A stretch of 64,000 bases of DNA from the NCBI GenBank assembly GCA_026826555.1, contig JAKSZT010053928.1:40249639-40313638 (forward strand), written 5' to 3'. Shown here piece after piece: positions 1 to 11,667 of this stretch; position 1 is the first letter of the stretch, and every line of letters starts with the position of its first letter. Source of the DNA: Tolypeutes matacus. Lineage: Eukaryota > Chordata > Mammalia > Cingulata > Chlamyphoridae. The notes under the pieces are model-generated. The model worked only from the letters and a program-made list of their open reading frames with translations. It was not told the origin of the DNA and did not search any database. The position numbers and the translations under genes were made by a program.

Positions 1-221
1 TGTTAATATTATTGATGGAAAGTCTAAATAAGCAGAGCTGAGACTGAATTAGATTATGGGATTTTCAAAGAAGGTAATGCAGAGAGACAGAAACACTCCA
101 TGTTTCTGATAAAAGGTCCCAATTTTTTTATCATTGTTCCTCTATAAGTAAGATATCCCTTCTTTCAAGGTTTTCTATTTGTCCTGGTATTCTGCAGTTT
201 TAATATATGTCCTTCCGTATG

Positions 222-297
222 GTGTGTGAGTGTGTGTGTTTAAGAAAGGGGTTTGGGTTTTTTGCTTCTTTGTTTGTTTGTTTGTTTGGATATTTAA
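222..297. repeat. GT-rich and (TTTG)n simple repeat
   Basis: A GTGTGTGAGTGTGTGTG run is followed by four tandem TTTG/TTTGT units. It lies inside the antisense L1 ORF1 relic. Confidence 0.8.
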
Positions 298-475
298 CCT
301 GCTTTGGTGTCCTCCTACCTTCTGGATCTGTGGTTTGATAACTGTCATTAATTTTAAAATGTTCTTAACCATTATTACTTCAAATATTTCTTCTGCTCCT
401 GGTATTCTAGTTACACATATGTTACACCTTTGGATATTGTCCCACAGTTCTTAGATAGTTTGTTCTGGATGCTTT

Positions 476-545
476 TTTCCCTCCCCTCCCCTCCCCTCCC
501 CTCCCCTCCCCTTCCCTTTTCTTTTCTTTTCTTTTCTTTTTGAAT
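476..545. repeat. (CCCCT)n then (CTTTT)n polypyrimidine tract
   Basis: About six CCCCT units grade into CTTTT units, giving a pure polypyrimidine strand of roughly 65 bases. The tract has mirror symmetry and could in principle adopt triplex (H-DNA) structure. It interrupts the L1 ORF1 homology. Confidence 0.85.
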
Positions 546-900
546 TTCAGTATAGGAAGTGTCTATTGACCTAGCTTCAAGCTTACTGACCATCTACTTC
601 CTGTTGTTGAGTCGCTGAAGACATTCTTCATTTCTATTACTGTGTATTTTACCTTTGAGCATATATTAGATTTTCTTAGAGCTTCCATCTCTCTGTTTCC
701 ATTCCCCATCTGTTTTCACATGTTGTCTACTTTTTCCAGGAGATCCCTTAACATATTAATCACAGTTATTTTAAATTCCCTCTGGGACAATTGCAATATT
801 TGTGTAATATCTAATTCTGGTTCTAATAGTCTTTGTCTATTCAGAGTGAGTTTTTTTCTTGCCTTGCCTTATTAATGATGTATCGAATAATGGGAACTGA

Positions 901-1860
901 GATAAACAGGCCTTTAGTGTGAGGATTTATGTTAGTCTTGCTAGAAGTTAGCCTGTGTTTAATATTTCTTCACAGTTATCAGTACCAAAGGTTTTCATTT
1001 TTTAGTATCCTTGCTTTTTGTTTCCCTTATTGTCTTTGGGATTCCCTAAGAACTGCTCCTTAAATAGTCTGTCCCTTGTAGCTCATTATGCAGTTATCCA
1101 CTGTTACTGTACTCAAGCCCTGCTGATCCGGTAATGAGGAGCTGTCTATAATCTTCCAATTAAATTCCAATCTTTAATCAGTCTGTGCCTTGGGTATGGG
1201 ACCTTCACAAGTGTTTATCCTGTAGTATAACTTTTCCCCCTGCCCTCTTCTCCCTTTCTGGACTATATATTTCCATGAAGCCCTGTCCTTTGTTGACTGT
1301 TCCCCCCCCCCTTTTGTGGTATAGGAAAGCTGGAGAGAAATGAAGCAGGGAGAGAGTCCCTTCCCAGAACTTGGACAAGATGCCAAAAATGAATAAAATC
1401 CTTTAACCTGGAGAGTAGGCCATTACTATAAAGAAGTCTCTGGTTACTCTTTCCTTCCCCTGCCAGAGCATTGAGGGACTCTTTCTCAGATCTTCACAGT
1501 GAGAACCTAGTGAGGTACCTGGAGAGAAAGCCCAAGGAAGTCTGGGGTCCTCCTAAGACTGCAGCTCCTAGGAATGTCTCAGGCTCACACTTGTCCATTC
1601 TTAGCCTCTAGGAATTTGCCAAAATTACCATTTAAATGTTCCAGCCAGTTTATGACTCCAATGGCTTCTGATCCAGGTAAGGAGATCTTGGTCGCTGTCC
1701 CTTTCTGGATCCACCCATCTCTGCAGATTGCAGGGTGGTGGATTGCCCTGTGACCTCAGTTTTGTAATGCGTCAAAGAATAATCCTCAATTTTCAGTTTG
1801 TCCAGATTTTTCTTATTGTAAGTATTTTGCAGGCTATTTACACATCAGAGTAAAAACTGC
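901..1860 (-). mobile_element. Probable L1 5' UTR (antisense)
   Basis: This lies directly upstream, on the minus strand, of the ORF1 relic. It is less AT-rich than its surroundings and contains no reading frame. The text from about 1390 to 1850 has the composition of an old L1 5' UTR read backwards. The assignment rests mainly on position and composition, so I hold it loosely. Confidence 0.4.
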
Positions 1861-3025
1861 AAGTCCTGGTATGGAGATAGTAAAAATTTTGTTTTCATTT
1901 GTGTTTATGCTATTATCTATTACTTTAAAAATAAATTTAAAAATCATACTGGAAAATGTTTGCTTGAGGAGGTAGGCATCAATTATATGGAAAATTCATG
2001 TGCACATACACTTGTCCCTTAACAACACTGAAATGAATAATAATGTCCTTAAAAGCATGGAGATTTCAAGAATCTAGCAAATTACTTTCTCCACAATGTT
2101 TATCACTTTCACACTTACAAGAGTCACTTCAATTAAATGAACTCTCCTCTGCTCCAACTTGTTGCTTTTACCTCTGTTATTAAAGTACACATCTCGGTCT
2201 GATTTTTACCATAATTCATTGTATTTGAGTCTTTCTACTCCACAAGAGTCTGAAACTGTATCTTTGTATCTTAGAGAGCTGTAGGCACAGTCCTTTGAAC
2301 ATAACAAACACTTAGTGAATGTTATTAAAATTGAATTTAATGTATCTTTTTTTTTCACAAAATATCTTTTAAGTAAAATAATCGGCACCTTTTACCTTGC
2401 ATTTCATCTTCTTATTCTGCAGGATAATCTCTATAAATGCTCTGTATTCATTAGCCCGATTCTCAGAAACACCTGAAAATTTGACACCCATTTTGTTTCC
2501 ACAATACCCAGGTCAGCAATGACCTTGGACCACACTATGTTGTGATAGGATGGTTGAAAGTGACGGATGAAAATTTTGTTCATATTTGACTATACTGTGA
2601 CCTAACTCTTAGTCATACTGAGCATCTGTTTAATTCTGAGATGGATGAATAGCTCTGGCCTGGGTGTGGTTCTTGACACCCATTCAGATAACCTGCATGC
2701 AAAAGTGTTTGACTCAAATGAAAAGTCACCTTTATTTTTCCAGGAGATTAAATATGACCCTCAGCCACTAAGATGCTATCATCTGCATCTGTTTGTCCAC
2801 TGAGATCTTGGGTAAAGGAAGCTGACCCGCCATCTGTCCCATCTCGGGTGGTATTGCTGATCTCATTGCTATGGATCCTGGCAGAGCTAGTGTTCTTCAT
2901 TTTTAAAATAAGTAAACACTGCTGAATCTACTTTAGTAGTGCTTTTACTTGGTGTTTTCTCAATTCCAAAAATTCTATTGGTACTTGTCATAATGAAGGT
3001 TATGCATAGGACATTCTTTAAAAAA
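1861..3025. other. Unassigned AT-rich DNA
   Basis: I see no gene, RNA or clear repeat here. A short patch near 2290-2345 (AACACTTAGTGAATG followed by an AT-rich tail) could be the end of a MIR or L2, but it is too short to call. Confidence 0.5.
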
Positions 3026-3029
3026 AAAT

Positions 3030-3420
3030 AGTTTTATCAAAAAACATCACAAGGGAGATTGAGTCAGGAGGAAGCTGTGTTTTCTTACATGGCCTTGCCT
3101 CAGAAGTCATATGGTGTGACTTCCACCATATTCTATTGGCGGAGGCAGTCACATTGTTCACTTAGGTTCAGGGAAAGGGGGCAGAGAGCCTACCTTTTGA
3201 TGGCACACTGGAAAGGTCATAAAGTAAAAAGAACAAGTTCAGTGGGAGATATTATCACGCACAGCTTTTGAAAATACAATCTGCACAGTCTGTCCTCAGG
3301 CCACAATAATTCACATTCTTCCTACTTGCAAATTGCACTTATCTCCTCGCACAAAACACTTGAGTTTCATTCCTTTATTGTCATCTAAACCATATTCGTG
3401 TGTGAAAGAGGCTCTTTAGG
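3030..3420. repeat. Ancient interspersed repeat, family unresolved
   Basis: The stretch around AAGTCATATGGTGTGACTTC and ATTCTATTGG, and the G-rich segment after it, look like a dispersed mammalian repeat I have seen in many genomes but cannot name. Any open frame here is short and has no recognisable domain. Confidence 0.35.
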
Positions 3421-5149
3421 TGTGACTTTTCAGGTACAACACCTTGAAAACTATTCTTCTAGATCAGAAGACCTATAAACGAAAACGACAAGCTCCTCCC
3501 CATATATACCCCAACACAGAATGGTGGGAGAAGCATAGGATAACTGCTGTAGCCACTCTTATTCAAAAAGGTGGGAAACTTGAGGCATACAGAAGTCATT
3601 TTTCCATAGCAATTCAGAAATCCAGATGGGTCTATGCTGCCAGTATCTTGATGAGTTGCTCACCTGTTTGGGAATTGCTCACCATGGCTCTTGGGTGTGT
3701 GTTCTGGGCTCTTGGTTCTTCCCTTTGGGTCATCCTTCCTTTTTCACAAAAGCACCTCTATTTGTAGCTAAGTAATGCTTTCAAACTGATTCCCATATAA
3801 GTTTGGGGCATCCCTTTTATTCTTTCTCTATTCTTTTTAGTCTGCAATGGTATAATGCTTTAGAAAATTTGTGATTTTTTTATGAATTAAGTTATAATCT
3901 AGTCCTTTAAACAAAATCAACATCCACAAGTCTCTTAAAGACAAGACCTTCTCTACCATACGCTCCGAGCGAACCTCCTGAGACAATACCCTTAAAATTC
4001 TTCAAAGCCTTATTGTTTAACAAAGAGCTTACAGTGAGCAAGTTATTCATTGAATGAATGCATGGATGCATAAATGAATAAAAGAATTAATGAATGAATA
4101 TATATGTAAAGTTTGCATATTAAGAAAGTGGTGTTCTCAGGTTGTGAGAATAATATTCAAGAAAGAGAAAACATATTTTTCTATGTATAAACATGGATTG
4201 CCAACAGGACTTCAGGAAATGTTGGATTATGAAATTTATAAGAGAAACATTCACCTTATTTTCCCTAAAAACCTTGCTAATTTTGAGACTATCCTGACTG
4301 AAACAGACATCAGACATTCTGCCCTTACATATTTTAAGCACTTGTACAGTCCTAAATGTTCTCAAGACACCCCAACCCTCAAAAAATAATGCAATCCATT
4401 AAAAAATATATGAACTACTTTATATCTACAAGTAAGTTTAACTATAGGGATAGCTAATAGAAGACAATTTCAAGGTGATTTGGGATATTTCCATTTAACT
4501 TTTTTATGGATTATTAGCATATAAAACTAGCAGCTAAATAAAATGTTATGCTTTCCACAGGATTCATTCTTTCTAGCTTCTGGGAAAAGTTGCATGTGTC
4601 CAACAGTTTTATGGATTAAATATTATTTCGAAATCATCTCATATAAAGTGTTACTATATGTTTTGCTGAATTCCCCTTCCTATTCATCTTTTCTTGAGAA
4701 TATTTAAAATCAATGACTTCCAATCCTTTAAAAATGCAATCCTTTCTCCGTAGACACTATGCATAAACTATCGTTTCTCAAAGTTGCAACACAGGTCTGA
4801 ATAAACTTATTTCAGAATCACCAATGGAACTTGTTAAAAATGTAGAACTTCTGTCAACCTTGGACCCATTGGATCAGAATCAAAGAGAATACATAAAACC
4901 CCCAAAATAAGAATTTTTCAGTTGATTCTTGCTCTAAATTTTGTCCATGACTTAGACTTTAGAAATAAATACAAAGATTTTTAAATTTCATATATTTTTC
5001 TCAAATTAAAAAAAAAAAATTCTGTTCATTTTCAATTCCATTGACAATAAATTTTCACTGTTTTTTTCACATGTTCACTGCTAAAGGCAGTATCCTCATG
5101 TGTCTCATTTTCTTTTGGTTATTGATGGCCCCTTTTCTCTCATTTTTTT
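3421..5149. other. Unassigned AT-rich DNA with an L2-like tail
   Basis: No gene is visible. At about 4045-4105 there are imperfect GAATGAAT units (ATTGAATGAATGCATGG and following). These resemble the short tandem tail that ends L2 and MIR elements on the plus strand. Short open frames around 3444-3767 and 4090-4389 have no recognisable domain and no supporting context. Confidence 0.5.
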
Positions 5150-5240
5150 TATGACAGGTGACTTAAGTGAAGATTTATTGTTACATAAACAAATATGTAT
5201 CGAGTACTATGCTGAACCATGCTAGGTACAGTGTCTCTAC
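5150..5240 (-). mobile_element. MIR or L2 3' end fragment
   Basis: The string GAGTACTATGCTGAACCATGCTAGGTACAG matches, in antisense, the 'increase in size/common cancer' style of MIR/L2 tails: a decayed form of the CTACTATGTGCCAGGCACTG motif that follows a TTTATTGAGC-like segment. The fragment is short and diverged. Confidence 0.45.
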
Positions 5241-7240
5241 CATTATTGGGATTTCTTGGGAAAAGAACTGAGAAGAGTTGTTATCATACCTCATATTAGG
5301 ATGCAGTTGAAAGTAACTAAGTCCATCTCAAAAGACTAGGAAAAATAAACATCACCCTGAGACACAATTCTGTTTACTTTGTCAATGTTCTGACAAATTA
5401 TATTTGTCATATCTTTCATTCCCCAGAAGCAGTCACACTAAGGTGTAATATACCAGGTGCTAAAAGGCCAGTATTTTGAAAGAAATCTTTGCTATAGCAC
5501 TCTTCTAGTCCTATAAACTACCAATATTAGAACCATGCATTATGCTGATGCTAGTTATCTTCCGACCAAACGGGTGAAACTATCTATACGCCTCCCAGGA
5601 TGCTTAGACATGGAGACTACAATGCCATTTTAGATGTTCATCACCAAAGACAAATGTATGATTATCCTGACATTTTTTGCCCAAGCCTGGACCTTGATTT
5701 GCTTATAGCAGCATCAATAGCATATCCCTATTTCTTCATGATCACAATTTCATATCTGTTATATTCATGATCTGTAGATATTTTAGGTATTTTTATATTA
5801 TTAGATTAAACAAATTATGTTTGTCCTAACATAACTGCTTTAAAATTTTTTAATTTAAAAGTTAAAAAACATTTTTTGAAAATAAAAATATTTCAAAACC
5901 AGCTTATTTTCCTACTTCTAAGATGTGGCAGACACTGTGAGGTTGCTGGTCCAATATCCGTCCCACCCTCTTCCTCTTGATTAAATACACAGAGCCACCA
6001 TACTCTACAGACACATGGCTCAGGAGAGAATATGTTTAAGAATCATAATGATTCCATTTCTCTTGTTAATGTTTGGCTTAGAAATATGCATGTGACCCAA
6101 TGCCAGCTAACTAGGCATTTGGCCTAAGCTTCTAGGGGGTTCAAGGAAAATGACACAGAAAGAGTTGGTCTCTCTTCCTGGGCATTGGTTTGATTGAGAT
6201 TAGATGTTGGGGATTGTTAAAGAAATCTGTACTTGAGATTTAAGATAAAAGCATAGCATGGAGGAGGGCATATACAAGAGAATCTAGAACCCCCCTACTT
6301 CTGTCCTTCACATTAAGGCAGTGGTAGGCCAGGTTTTTTGTTCCTTAAACCAAACTTAAGTAAACATAAAGATTTCTTAAAAACAATTAGGCGATTGTGT
6401 AATAATTACAGGCATCCAGATAGGATTCCACCATCACTTTCAGAGATCAGAAATCTTCACCTAAAACAAATTCTTCCCTCTCTGCCTTTAACCTAATTCT
6501 TGTTTAAGTGTTACAGATCGCAATCATTATTTTTGTCAAGACAGAAAAAAGCTAAAATTCTATTATATGTAGTGTTGTTTGACTTTCACAATATGTTAAT
6601 TGGGCAGGAAGCGAACCAATATAGAAACCCAGGAGGTTACTAGTTTTTCCAAAGCGAGGTGTGAAAAAGAATTATTGGGTTTCAAATACAAAAGCAATGT
6701 CTGCTTCATTGGGGAGCAAGAACTCCTGTACTCTTTGTACTTTTTACAGCCTATTTATACAAGCAGTATCTTAGTCGACTTGCAGTACTATGAATTCAGT
6801 AATTTTTTAGAGAAGATATAATCATGCTGATGTGTCAAAGTAAATACAAGCACATAGAAAAACATTGCTTTCACAGTAACCTTATAATCAAGATATTTTG
6901 CTTCTACAGACTGTGCTGATATTAAATGTTGCAATGTGGATGAGATCAAATAAGGATCTTTTTAAAACAGCTAAAAATAAGTGAAATGATGGAAAGGCAA
7001 AATTAATAGCAGACAGGGCTAGCCTCCCTCAGAATTTTGACCCTGAGGAAATGTATTTGTATTGTTTCCACATCTCTTTCTCCTCTGCGATCCCCTTGGT
7101 CATGTTTTGGTACTTAACATAACTTTCACCTTTTAACTACCAATTTCAACACCAGTACTGTGCTTACAGATACCTGAAATAGCACACTGAGTATTTTCAA
7201 AAGAAAAAAATCAATAGGAGTAGGAAAAAACTACTAAAAG
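5241..7240. other. Unassigned AT-rich DNA
   Basis: No gene is recognised. The part from about 5930 to 6330, with phrases such as GCATGTGACCCAATGCCAGC, has the look of an old interspersed repeat (DNA-transposon or LTR type), but I cannot assign a family. The remainder is featureless. Confidence 0.45.
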
Positions 7241-7690
7241 AACCATCAACATGATAGAAGTCTTTTGAAGAATTGTTGAAAGATATAATCAATTATACAG
7301 AGAAACAAACATTTCAGAAAACCATGATTTAAAATGTATAGACGTCTGTACCAGATAGAGGAATGGCTCAGGGAACTCCTAATCTCAGAGTATATGAAAT
7401 AGATGCAAGAAGAATGAGGAATTACCGAGCTACTGATCATGATGTTTAGTTTGGGGACTGCATCTGAAGCAGCCTGGCCTGTGGGCCTTTGCACCTTCCA
7501 ACCTGTGCCATGCAGCAGGCAGCAGTAGCCTTTGCCCATAGGCTAGACCAATGAGAGTGGGGAAGGAGAGGCAGGGTAATGTCTATGGTAGCTGCTGGCC
7601 TTACCTAGTAAGATGGGAAGTCCCTGCACACTTTCATAAGCTGGAGTGCCATTGGCAACTGGCAGAGAAACACCAATGAAAACAGTACAG
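7241..7690. other. Unassigned segment upstream of decayed L1
   Basis: This is moderately GC-rich around 7450-7660 and has no domain-bearing frame. It could be the upstream part of the following L1 or unrelated host DNA; the sequence alone does not decide. Confidence 0.35.
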
Positions 7691-9460
7691 CTAGACGACT
7701 AGTATCCTGAAATCAAATAGATCAAAATCAGAATCTTTAATTGCCAGAGAAAAAGAAATACAAAGATGAAATTTCAGATCATGAAGGATTAAAAGAGCCC
7801 AACAGGTTATCAGAGAATGAATAAAAAAATTGACATTGATTTTTTTTCACATCAACACTGGATTCCAGAACATAATGGAATGATCTCTTCAAAAGACTAA
7901 CAAAAAAAAAATGATCCTCAAGAAGGAAACCTATATCCAAGCTAATATGAAATGGAAGGGGAAAAATAAGAACATGAAAGAACATGCAAGAACTTAATAT
8001 GTTTAATGGATCCAGACCCTACATGAAGAAATTGCTCAAGACTATTCACAAGCTTACCAATTATGGATTCAAGGTGGATAAAAGTGTGGGATGCAAGAAA
8101 TATTGTTGATAAATGAATTCTCAAGTATTTTATTAATAATTATTTATTAATAATGTGAAAAATTAATAAATGGGGAATAAATTCAGTGTGACACAAACAT
8201 GATGATAGTAGGGAAGATGGGATGGAAAGAAAAGTAAATGTATATGCATATTTGCTATATCCTTTGTCTTTATCAAAGCTTTATCTGACCTTGTATAATC
8301 GTTGCAGAAGCCAACATTTTTTTTTCTAATCTAGATCAAATGGTCTGTCTTTAAAAGATAAAAATTACCAAAATCTAGTAAATAAGAGAAGGAAAATATG
8401 AATAAGCCAAACATGCCTAGAAGAAAATAAAGATATGGCTATAAAAGCCATCCCTCAAATAAGCATCACCTTGAATCTGTTCTATGGGTTATATCTACCA
8501 AACAGATGATTCCTTTGTTATAAGCAGCAAAAAGATGGAAAGCATTCCAGCACAAACTGCAAACCTAGTTTTTCCATGATTCTAAAATCAAATATGAATA
8601 GCAGAAAGAATAAATATGCAGGCTGCTCTTATGCCTAAGCACAAATATAAAATCTTAAATAAAATATTGGAAATTATTACCAATGATATTTATCCTGAGA
8701 ATTTTAAGATAGTTTAACATTAAAAAAAAACACTAACTAGTAACTCATTGCATTATTATCTTCATAGACACAGAACATCTATTCCTAACTAAATAACCAT
8801 GGTATGATAAAAAAAAAATTTTAAATGGACACATCCTTAATCCTATTAACAATATAGTAAATATCAAGCTAAAATTGGCATATTAGGACATTACAAAGGA
8901 AAAATACAAGAATATTATTAAAAAGAGGAAAAATACAAATATATATGTTAAATACTATTATTAGTCAACATTTCTAATCTACATTTAGTGTGGCAAATAA
9001 AATAAAAGGGAACAAAAATGAATAAAATATTGGGAAAAAGACAAGTATATTACATTTTTAGATGCTATTAACTTCTACCTTGAAAATCCAAAAATGAACT
9101 AAGTATACTTTAAGATAAAGGAAATTTCAAATGACTGTGAAAGGATAAACCATTAGTATGTAGTGCTACAAATGGCTATACATTTTGAAAAATAATCATA
9201 ACAAATCCTAACTTCATACCTGTTACACAACAAAAGATATAAACAAAATAAAAAATAAGTGACAAACTTGAAAACTAACATTAAACAAAAAGAGCACCTA
9301 AACCAATTTTAGAAATATTCTAGCAATGATGGTAAAAGGATATTACTAGGCAATTCTCAGAGAAGAATTTAAAACAGTGAACAAATATGTAACTGAATTG
9401 TTAATACAACTCTATCTGATATCTCAAAGTTTCCAGAGATATTAATAAAATTAAGACAAA
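7691..9460 (+). mobile_element. Decayed L1 (ORF1 end and ORF2 fragments)
   Basis: The block at about 7830-7890 (TTCACATCAACACTGGATTCCAGAACATAATGGAATG across a longer run) is the diverged L1 ORF1 3' segment that normally encodes a 'SEQ..EARRQWND'-like stretch. From 8330 on, L1 ORF2 phrases follow, such as AAATACAAAATCTTAAATAAAATATTGG (fragmentary, reverse transcriptase region) near 8645-8675. A late ORF2 phrase resembling the conserved 3' end appears near 9350-9400. Indels and stops are frequent, so this is much older than L1 copies A to D. Confidence 0.5.
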
Positions 9461-9785
9461 ACAAGTGTAAAGTCTTCCTTATTCTAAATAGATTTGCAAT
9501 GAAGGATTTGCAATGTTGTCAGCCAAACATTTATTCTGCCACCAGTAGCCTAGCACCCATCTCCAGTTGATATGAGAGGCTGAGATTACAGAGGCCATTA
9601 AAGAAAACTTCTCTAGAGAGTATCATTAACGTGAATTAGGAGAGGGTGCTTTATTTTCACCTCAAATAGGGTAAGACACTTCCACATTTTGATAGATGTG
9701 GGGTTATTTTAAAGGATACCTATATGCTTTCAATTAGGGCAGTTTAGATTATAGTAGACTATGGCTTTCACTAAGAATAACTAGA
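9461..9785. other. Unassigned DNA before L1 copy A
   Basis: No gene or repeat is recognised. It forms the 5' flank of the next L1. Confidence 0.5.
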
Positions 9786-10135
9786 GAGAGGATTGTGTGA
9801 AGATGGTGGAGTCAGAAGGTGGAGTCCAGGAATCAGTCCCTCCAACAAAGTAACTGCTGAATTGTCAAGAACTGTCTGAGTCAACCATTTTGAAACCCAG
9901 GAGTCTAGTAGAACACTGTGCAGCTTCCAGGGAAAAGCAGGTGGAGGAGGCTGGTAAAAGTGGTAAATACAGGTGAATTTCACTCTCCATGCAGCGGCTA
10001 CCACACCCCATCCCCTTGCCTCAGGACAGGTAACAGGTGGGTCTTCAACCCCAGATCCTGCCGCAGCTTGCTGGTGCCAGGGTGGAGTATAAAGACCTAG
10101 TTCCCCAAGATCTGGTGGTGTGAGGTACAATCCCC

Positions 10136-10489
10136 AACCACTATTTTTTTTTGTTTTTGTTTTTGTTTTTGTTTTTATAAAAGGTATTTATTTGGGGTAG
10201 AAGCTTACAACTACCAGGCCATAAAACATAAGTGTCTTCCCTCACCAAAGTCCATTGCCACATGTTGGAGCAAGACTGCTGTCGACATTTGCCGGGATTC
10301 AGGCTTCTTGGTTTCCTCTCTTCCTTGGGCTCAGCTCCAGTTTCCTCCACAAGGCCAGCTGTAGACTATCACGTGAATGGCTTGTCTCTATTCTGGGGCC
10401 TTCTTTCCTTCCTCCATTTTCTCACCTCCCCGGGCTCCAGCATGAAAACTTCAACATCAAAACTCCAACTAAAAAAAACCACTATTTTT
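10136..10489 (-). mobile_element. Retroposed LTR fragment with 13-bp target duplication
   Basis: A partial copy of the MaLR-like LTR family seen at 44327, 47164 and 49741, inserted in the L1 copy A 5' UTR. It is bounded by the perfect direct repeat AACCACTATTTTT (10136-10148 and 10477-10489). On the minus strand the LTR sequence ends about 15 bases after its AATAAA (10187-10192 on the plus strand as TTTATT), and an (AAAAAC)n tail follows at 10149-10176. A polyadenylated end, a tail and a long target duplication are hallmarks of L1-mediated insertion, not of integrase, which leaves 4-6 bp. The element is therefore best read as a reverse-transcribed LTR transcript. Confidence 0.8.
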
Positions 10490-10804
10490 GATCACCTACT
10501 TCAAGCTACTTTTCCTCAAAATTACAAATAGTTAAAAGGCTGAATTTTACTGGACAAGTGCCAAATTAAGAAAACACACTTGAAAGAGCCATAGGAGAAG
10601 CTCCTGGCACCCTTGGTGGGCCTTCCCTCATGCATGGAGCATGGAGCCTGCTGGTGCTTCCATTGTGAGTCCCTGGCCTTGATCCATGTGGAAAAGACGG
10701 ATGTTGGAAACTCCTTTCAGGCTTGACCCTCCTTCCTCCCCCTTGCCACCCAGAATTTGCCTTCCAGGTAAAAACACCTTAGGACAGCTAAAGCTGTGTA
10801 TATT

Positions 10805-11177
10805 GCTAGAGGGAAAGTAAAGAATGTAACGTGGGACTTTATAACATAGCAAAACCTGTGAAATATGAGTATGGGTAATGTTGCATCTATAAGACCGTTT
10901 TTACAAAATATAAATACAAATAAACTAGAGAGAAAGAAACATCATAGCAACTATATGGCAGGGAATCCAGAGAGATGGAGAGGGGATGACTTTTTTGTTT
11001 GTCTGTTTTTAGTTTTTTATTATTAATATTGTTGGAATAATGAAAGTGCTCTAGTAATGATTGTGGTGATTAATGCACAACTATGGGATTACACCAAATA
11101 CCATTGATTGTACACTTTGGATGGATGTTTGCTTGATTAATAAGTATCGATAAAATTGATGTGTTTAAAAAAAAAGA
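10805..11177 (+). mobile_element. L1 3' end inserted in L1 copy A 5' UTR
   Basis: The segment contains a phrase typical of L1 3' UTRs: GGAATAATGAAAGTGCTCTAG, then TGGTGATTAATGCACAACTATG, with a short poly(A) near 11165. It is absent from the homologous place in copy B. The sequence resumes the 5' UTR at AACAGCCTGAGG. The left edge is approximate and I do not see a clean target duplication. Confidence 0.6.
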
Positions 11178-11667
11178 AAAGAAACAGTAAGTCAAACAGC
11201 CTGAGGCATATGCTTTCCTGCTTTAAGTTATACAATATAGCACCTGGAAGAGGGATAAAGTTTATTTCATAGTGGGTAGAGGAACCATTTAAATTCCTGT
11301 AAATAGGTAACTCCAAAGGCCAAGAGCAAGCAAAATCCCAGGAAAAAACAGGTTCAGAAAAGACAAGGAGGACCTTGCATTCACCCTGGCATTCACCTCG
11401 GGCTGGCCTTTTTGATAAGAGAGCTGAACTCTGAAGAGAGCACAGTGAAGGCAAAGCCAGTTTACAAAGATTATGCAAGGTGTTTTTTGCTTTGGTTTGT
11501 ATGGTTTTGTTAGAACCTAGCACTCAAAGAAATTTCTGTTATAATACCAACTGAATACAAACTCAAGAAACAGACAGCTCAGGGAATAAATCCAGAGTTA
11601 ACACTTTAAAATATTAAAATATAGAGTGTATTAAAAAAAAGATTACAAGACAAACAGAGAGAAAATT

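Larger units (their letters stand above)
175..900 (-). pseudogene. L1 ORF1 relic (antisense)
   Basis: Read on the minus strand this is a decayed LINE-1 ORF1, the RNA-binding chaperone of L1 particles. The clearest stretch translates as MVKNILKLMTVIKPQIQKV, which resembles the central RNA-binding part of mammalian ORF1p, where a conserved glutamate-rich block is followed by an EN-phenylalanine-P and a PQIQ-like segment. Upstream on the same strand (toward 850) an EFK..VINMLRDLLEKV-like segment fits the coiled-coil region. Stop codons and frameshifts break it throughout, and a pyrimidine-rich simple repeat interrupts it near 476-545. The family and strand are fairly secure; the exact L1 subfamily is not. 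Confidence 0.6.
9786..11667 (+). promoter_or_regulatory. L1 copy A 5' UTR (internal promoter region)
   Basis: This is the non-coding leader of copy A, G-rich compared with the flank. In L1 families this region carries the internal RNA polymerase II promoter, and the AAGATGGTGG motif near 9799 is the expected YY1-type site. It is homologous to 50248-52135. Two foreign insertions sit inside it: an LTR-derived retroposon and an L1 3' end. Confidence 0.65.

Noticed and set aside
3444..3767. A 107-codon open frame (plus strand)
   Set aside because: No recognisable domain, AT-rich context, no splice or promoter support; length is within chance for this composition.
9771..10130. 119-codon antisense frame in L1 5' UTR
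   Set aside because: Lies entirely in non-coding L1 leader on the opposite strand; the homologous part of copy B is not open. Primate L1 ORF0 is antisense too, but I see no similarity to base a call on.
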